From positions 13,710,949 through 13,774,948 of the forward strand of contig CM017564.1 in assembly GCA_007844125.1 (NCBI GenBank): DNA of 64,000 nucleotides, in the 5' to 3' direction. Of the stretch, positions 61,090-64,000 are shown in pieces; positions within the stretch are counted from its first letter, which is position 1; the number at the start of each line of letters is the position of its first letter. This DNA comes from Sinonovacula constricta (Eukaryota > Mollusca > Bivalvia > Cardiida > Solecurtidae). The notes below the pieces were generated by a model. It was not told where the DNA came from and ran no database searches. It saw only the letters and a program-made list of their open reading frames with translations. The translations under genes were made by a program, and so were the position numbers.

Positions 61090-64000
61090 TCGATAGAGTC
61101 AGTAATGTTTATTGTATAAAACATGACCATTGTTTAAAAGGAAACGGGACAGTGACAAAAAGATAAACATGAGTTATTGTAAATAATATGACAGTAATAT
61201 ACATGTTTGTCGTAACTATTGGTAGTCGCGATGTAAAAACGTATGCCAAATTAAAAATAAAAAAAATCTAACGATCATTTCCTAAATAAAATAAAACGGC
61301 TGTACAAACAAAAACAAGTAAAAAACAAACAACTACCGCTGCTATACTTCTGTATAGTATAAGCCATAAAAGCATTACTACTTTTAGAACTGTCCAATTT
61401 CTATATAATTACTAAACCAGTTAAGGTAACTGTTAGTGCCTCAGCGATCACATCTGCTTCAGCTTGCACTTCTTATTCTACTTCTACAGCATGCCCCCTT
61501 CTTCTCTTTTTTTTCAATTATCCTGCTAATGCTAACATTGATAATGATCTTGATTATAACTGTTTTCATATAAATATTATAATAACGTCAACTAAATGAG
61601 TACGGATTATCAGTTTAACCATTATTGAAACAATGGAGCTAAACAGGTTAAATGTATTGTTACCTAACTATTTACTTTATTCTGAAATACTAAACATTCT
61701 GAAATATGGTTCGGTCTCACACAGACATCTGGCAATCTCTGTGTATGACATCAATCGACTTGTTAAGCGACAGCCCTAAAAATGAAAAAGTTTTGGTCCA
61801 GGTGGCTACGGTAAAAGAAAGAAAATATATTTATATGCTAAATTTATTATGAGGTATGTGTTTTAACTTGACGTTATCACTTAGTTTAATGAAACTATAT
61901 TCGACATGAGTCCTCATTATCAAAGAAAAGCTTCTAAAAACTCTCGTCATGTGTTTACTTTACAAACGTAAGCTTATCTGGAATTGCTGATATACTATGG
62001 TACCACTAAACAAATAATTAATCTATTAAATTAAATATTACGAATCCTGAAAAATTCTGTAACAGCCATTTTGATTTTTACAGGCGAGCTATGTGATGGG
62101 CATATTACTTGCATTTGGAACAGGTGTGCACGTTTGTCGTGTGACCTTGCCACGTTTTGTATTCAGATATATCGGTTTAATGGCATTGCCTGCATTTGAG
62201 AAACCCATCAGGAAGTGCGAGGTTAGAGCTCTGTAAAACCGGTGAAAGCACCATAGTCCGTCGGACCAGATTGCCGACTGACCGCTCCATGGCGGTAACT
62301 GTCGGGTTTGCTCATTTCGTTAAATGACTCATCACAAATGTGTTCTTAGTTTTTTAAGTGGTTTGTATGTGAAGTACCTTTGTCCTTTGTTCTTTGTGAG
62401 TTTGGTATATCGAACTTTGTCATACATTCATATGCAGTTGTGATGTGTGCGATTGCGAGTAATATGTGCGACTGTAAGGAGAGTGTGATGAGAATAAGCT
62501 TGTTGCATGCGATTGTGATTTGCATGAATCGTGGCAGTGTTGGGTGCGAGTAATGCGTGAGAGTGAGATTGTGAATCCAAATGTGAAGCGTGGGAGTGAT
62601 ATGTTCAAAGAGTTATAAGTTAAGTATGTGTATCTTAAAATGAACATAAAAGGTGACATATGCAAGGACATGGGGTTAAATGACAGAACACTAGCTTTCT
62701 AGTGATTTTGCTTGACTTGTGTGTTGTTTCTTCATCAAAATCTTTACAATACAATAACCTAATTTGATATACATCGTCAGTTTGCAAGTGACAACGAATG
62801 AGGTAATATTGTCATAGTGGAGATAGGCATCGATTTTAAATTGTCTTAGTAACGTTCAAGCAAATAAACCAATCAATCTATTGTGATATTGCTTAAACAG
62901 TTCTCGTATAAAATATCATACATTCGCCACAAATCGACAACGATGTTCGTATGGTCCTATGATCTGGCAGCGACCATTGATTCGAGTCTTTCCCATGGTC
63001 AGCGTATTGTTGGATATTCCTGAGCTTTCTCTGGTGTTCGTGTATGTATCTATGACTTTTGTCTTTCTGTATTTCTTGTATGGGTATTTGTGCGTCTTTG
63101 TGTCTCTCCTTATTCACTAACTCTATGTATTTCGGTCTACCAGTATGCTATTCAATGTATAACTGTCATATGTATTTCCGTCGCACGTATCAATCTCGCA
63201 CGAATCACTTTTGCAAATACAAAACTCGCATGCGTCACGCTCGCACGCAAATGTCAAGAAGGCAAATTGTTCTATCACTTTATTGCAAAAGAAAGGTATT
63301 AGAAAACACAATACACATGTATTATCTCGCTCCCATATCTTCATATCGCACACATAACACCGTAATGAGTAACACCCTTCGCACATGCGTCAATGTTGTA
63401 AGCTTAAGGTTTCACGTTAAAGTGTTATACACAATTGCAAACATGTATAGGAAAACATTGTAAAGTGAAATCTATTAATGACATTACATTAGAATAGTTG
63501 GTGGATATAACGCTTAACAAGATATGAAACCATTGTATGCCTAATACATATTTCAATTATAATACATTTACTTAAAGTTTATAGAGTCATACGTTGTTTC
63601 CACCACTGTTGTCCGCCTAAGTCAAAACTTGATTATGTTGTCATGAAGTTTAAACCATGTATTTCATACATGAGTATTGTCTGATGCCAAATAATTTTAT
63701 GAACAAAGTCGCATTATAAAAAATATTGCTATCTTACAGGTTCTGATTAACAACTATCACCTGAAATTGAGTCATGTCCATAACATATACATAAAACAAT
63801 ACTGTTTTTGTTCTGTACGAGCACAATACATTATTAAATTCAGTGTCATAGTATTTAGCTGGTTTAAGCCAATAGTGGATTTGAGTGCATATATTTACAT
63901 GTAATTGAATGGTGCATCTTGATATTAGTGAGACTGATTTATTAACAGCCCATTATTTCATGTACCTATCCTTCAATGAATAATTAATTCATTAATCAGG
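61090..64000. other. AT-rich flank with possible array remnants
   Basis: At 62940-63400 the sequence resembles diverged array intron (gtctttctgta ... gtctctcc, then repeated tcgcacga/ctcgcacgc motifs). At 62084-62240 a GC-richer patch follows a possible plus-strand acceptor (tttttacag) and stays open for about 50 codons, containing CRVTLPRFVFRYIGLMALP; no family recognised. No signal-peptide exon for the receptor was found. Confidence 0.35.

Overview
This window reads as nuclear DNA of an invertebrate animal. Coding sequence is sparse, split into short exons with GT..AG borders, and surrounded by AT-rich introns, long microsatellites and decayed transposons. The mix of tandem LDL-receptor class A exons, intron-bearing mariner relics, LINE relics and a Polinton-like fragment suits a mollusc, most likely a bivalve; that is an inference from composition and families. 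No bacterial-style operons, rRNA or CRISPR arrays are present.

The main gene is on the minus strand from about 56.7 kb down to 32.9 kb, with its 5' end not identified and possibly beyond the window. Four near-identical 111-bp exons (56619, 52349, 49809, 48585) each encode one complete LDLa domain. All are phase 1-1, so each can be added or lost without shifting the frame. A 126-bp phase 1-1 exon at 35273-35398 encodes a transmembrane helix and basic stop-transfer, and a terminal exon at 32889-33016 encodes a short cytoplasmic tail with tyrosine motifs and a stop. The product would be a type I membrane protein with repeated LDLa modules. The exons lie in a roughly 11-kb tandem array of intron-plus-exon units (47.65-58.6 kb), in which two further units have lost the exon by internal deletion.

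Other regions: 2.4-2.95 kb holds a GC-richer island with an imperfect inverted repeat. A G-rich minisatellite (6.43-6.95 kb) and a purine tract (7.26-7.47 kb) precede a decayed Polinton/Maverick-like fragment (7.8-10.35 kb) with capsid-type and accessory-type coding remnants on both strands. Two diverged copies of a segment of about 2.3-3.2 kb (14.39-17.58 and 25.00-27.29 kb) share a start-codon exon, splice donor and polyadenylation signal, and look like a duplicated small gene of unknown function. A LINE reverse-transcriptase relic (19.4-21.35 kb) and an RNase H relic (22.07-22.19 kb) lie between them. Inside the large receptor intron lie a LINE endonuclease fragment (39.38-39.9 kb) whose end has been amplified into a 68-bp tandem repeat (to 40.33 kb), and a deleted mariner-like element (43.56-44.39 kb). 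A full-length but dead mariner-like element with three intron-like inserts sits at 59068-61082. The remaining stretches are AT-rich intergenic or intronic sequence with simple repeats.
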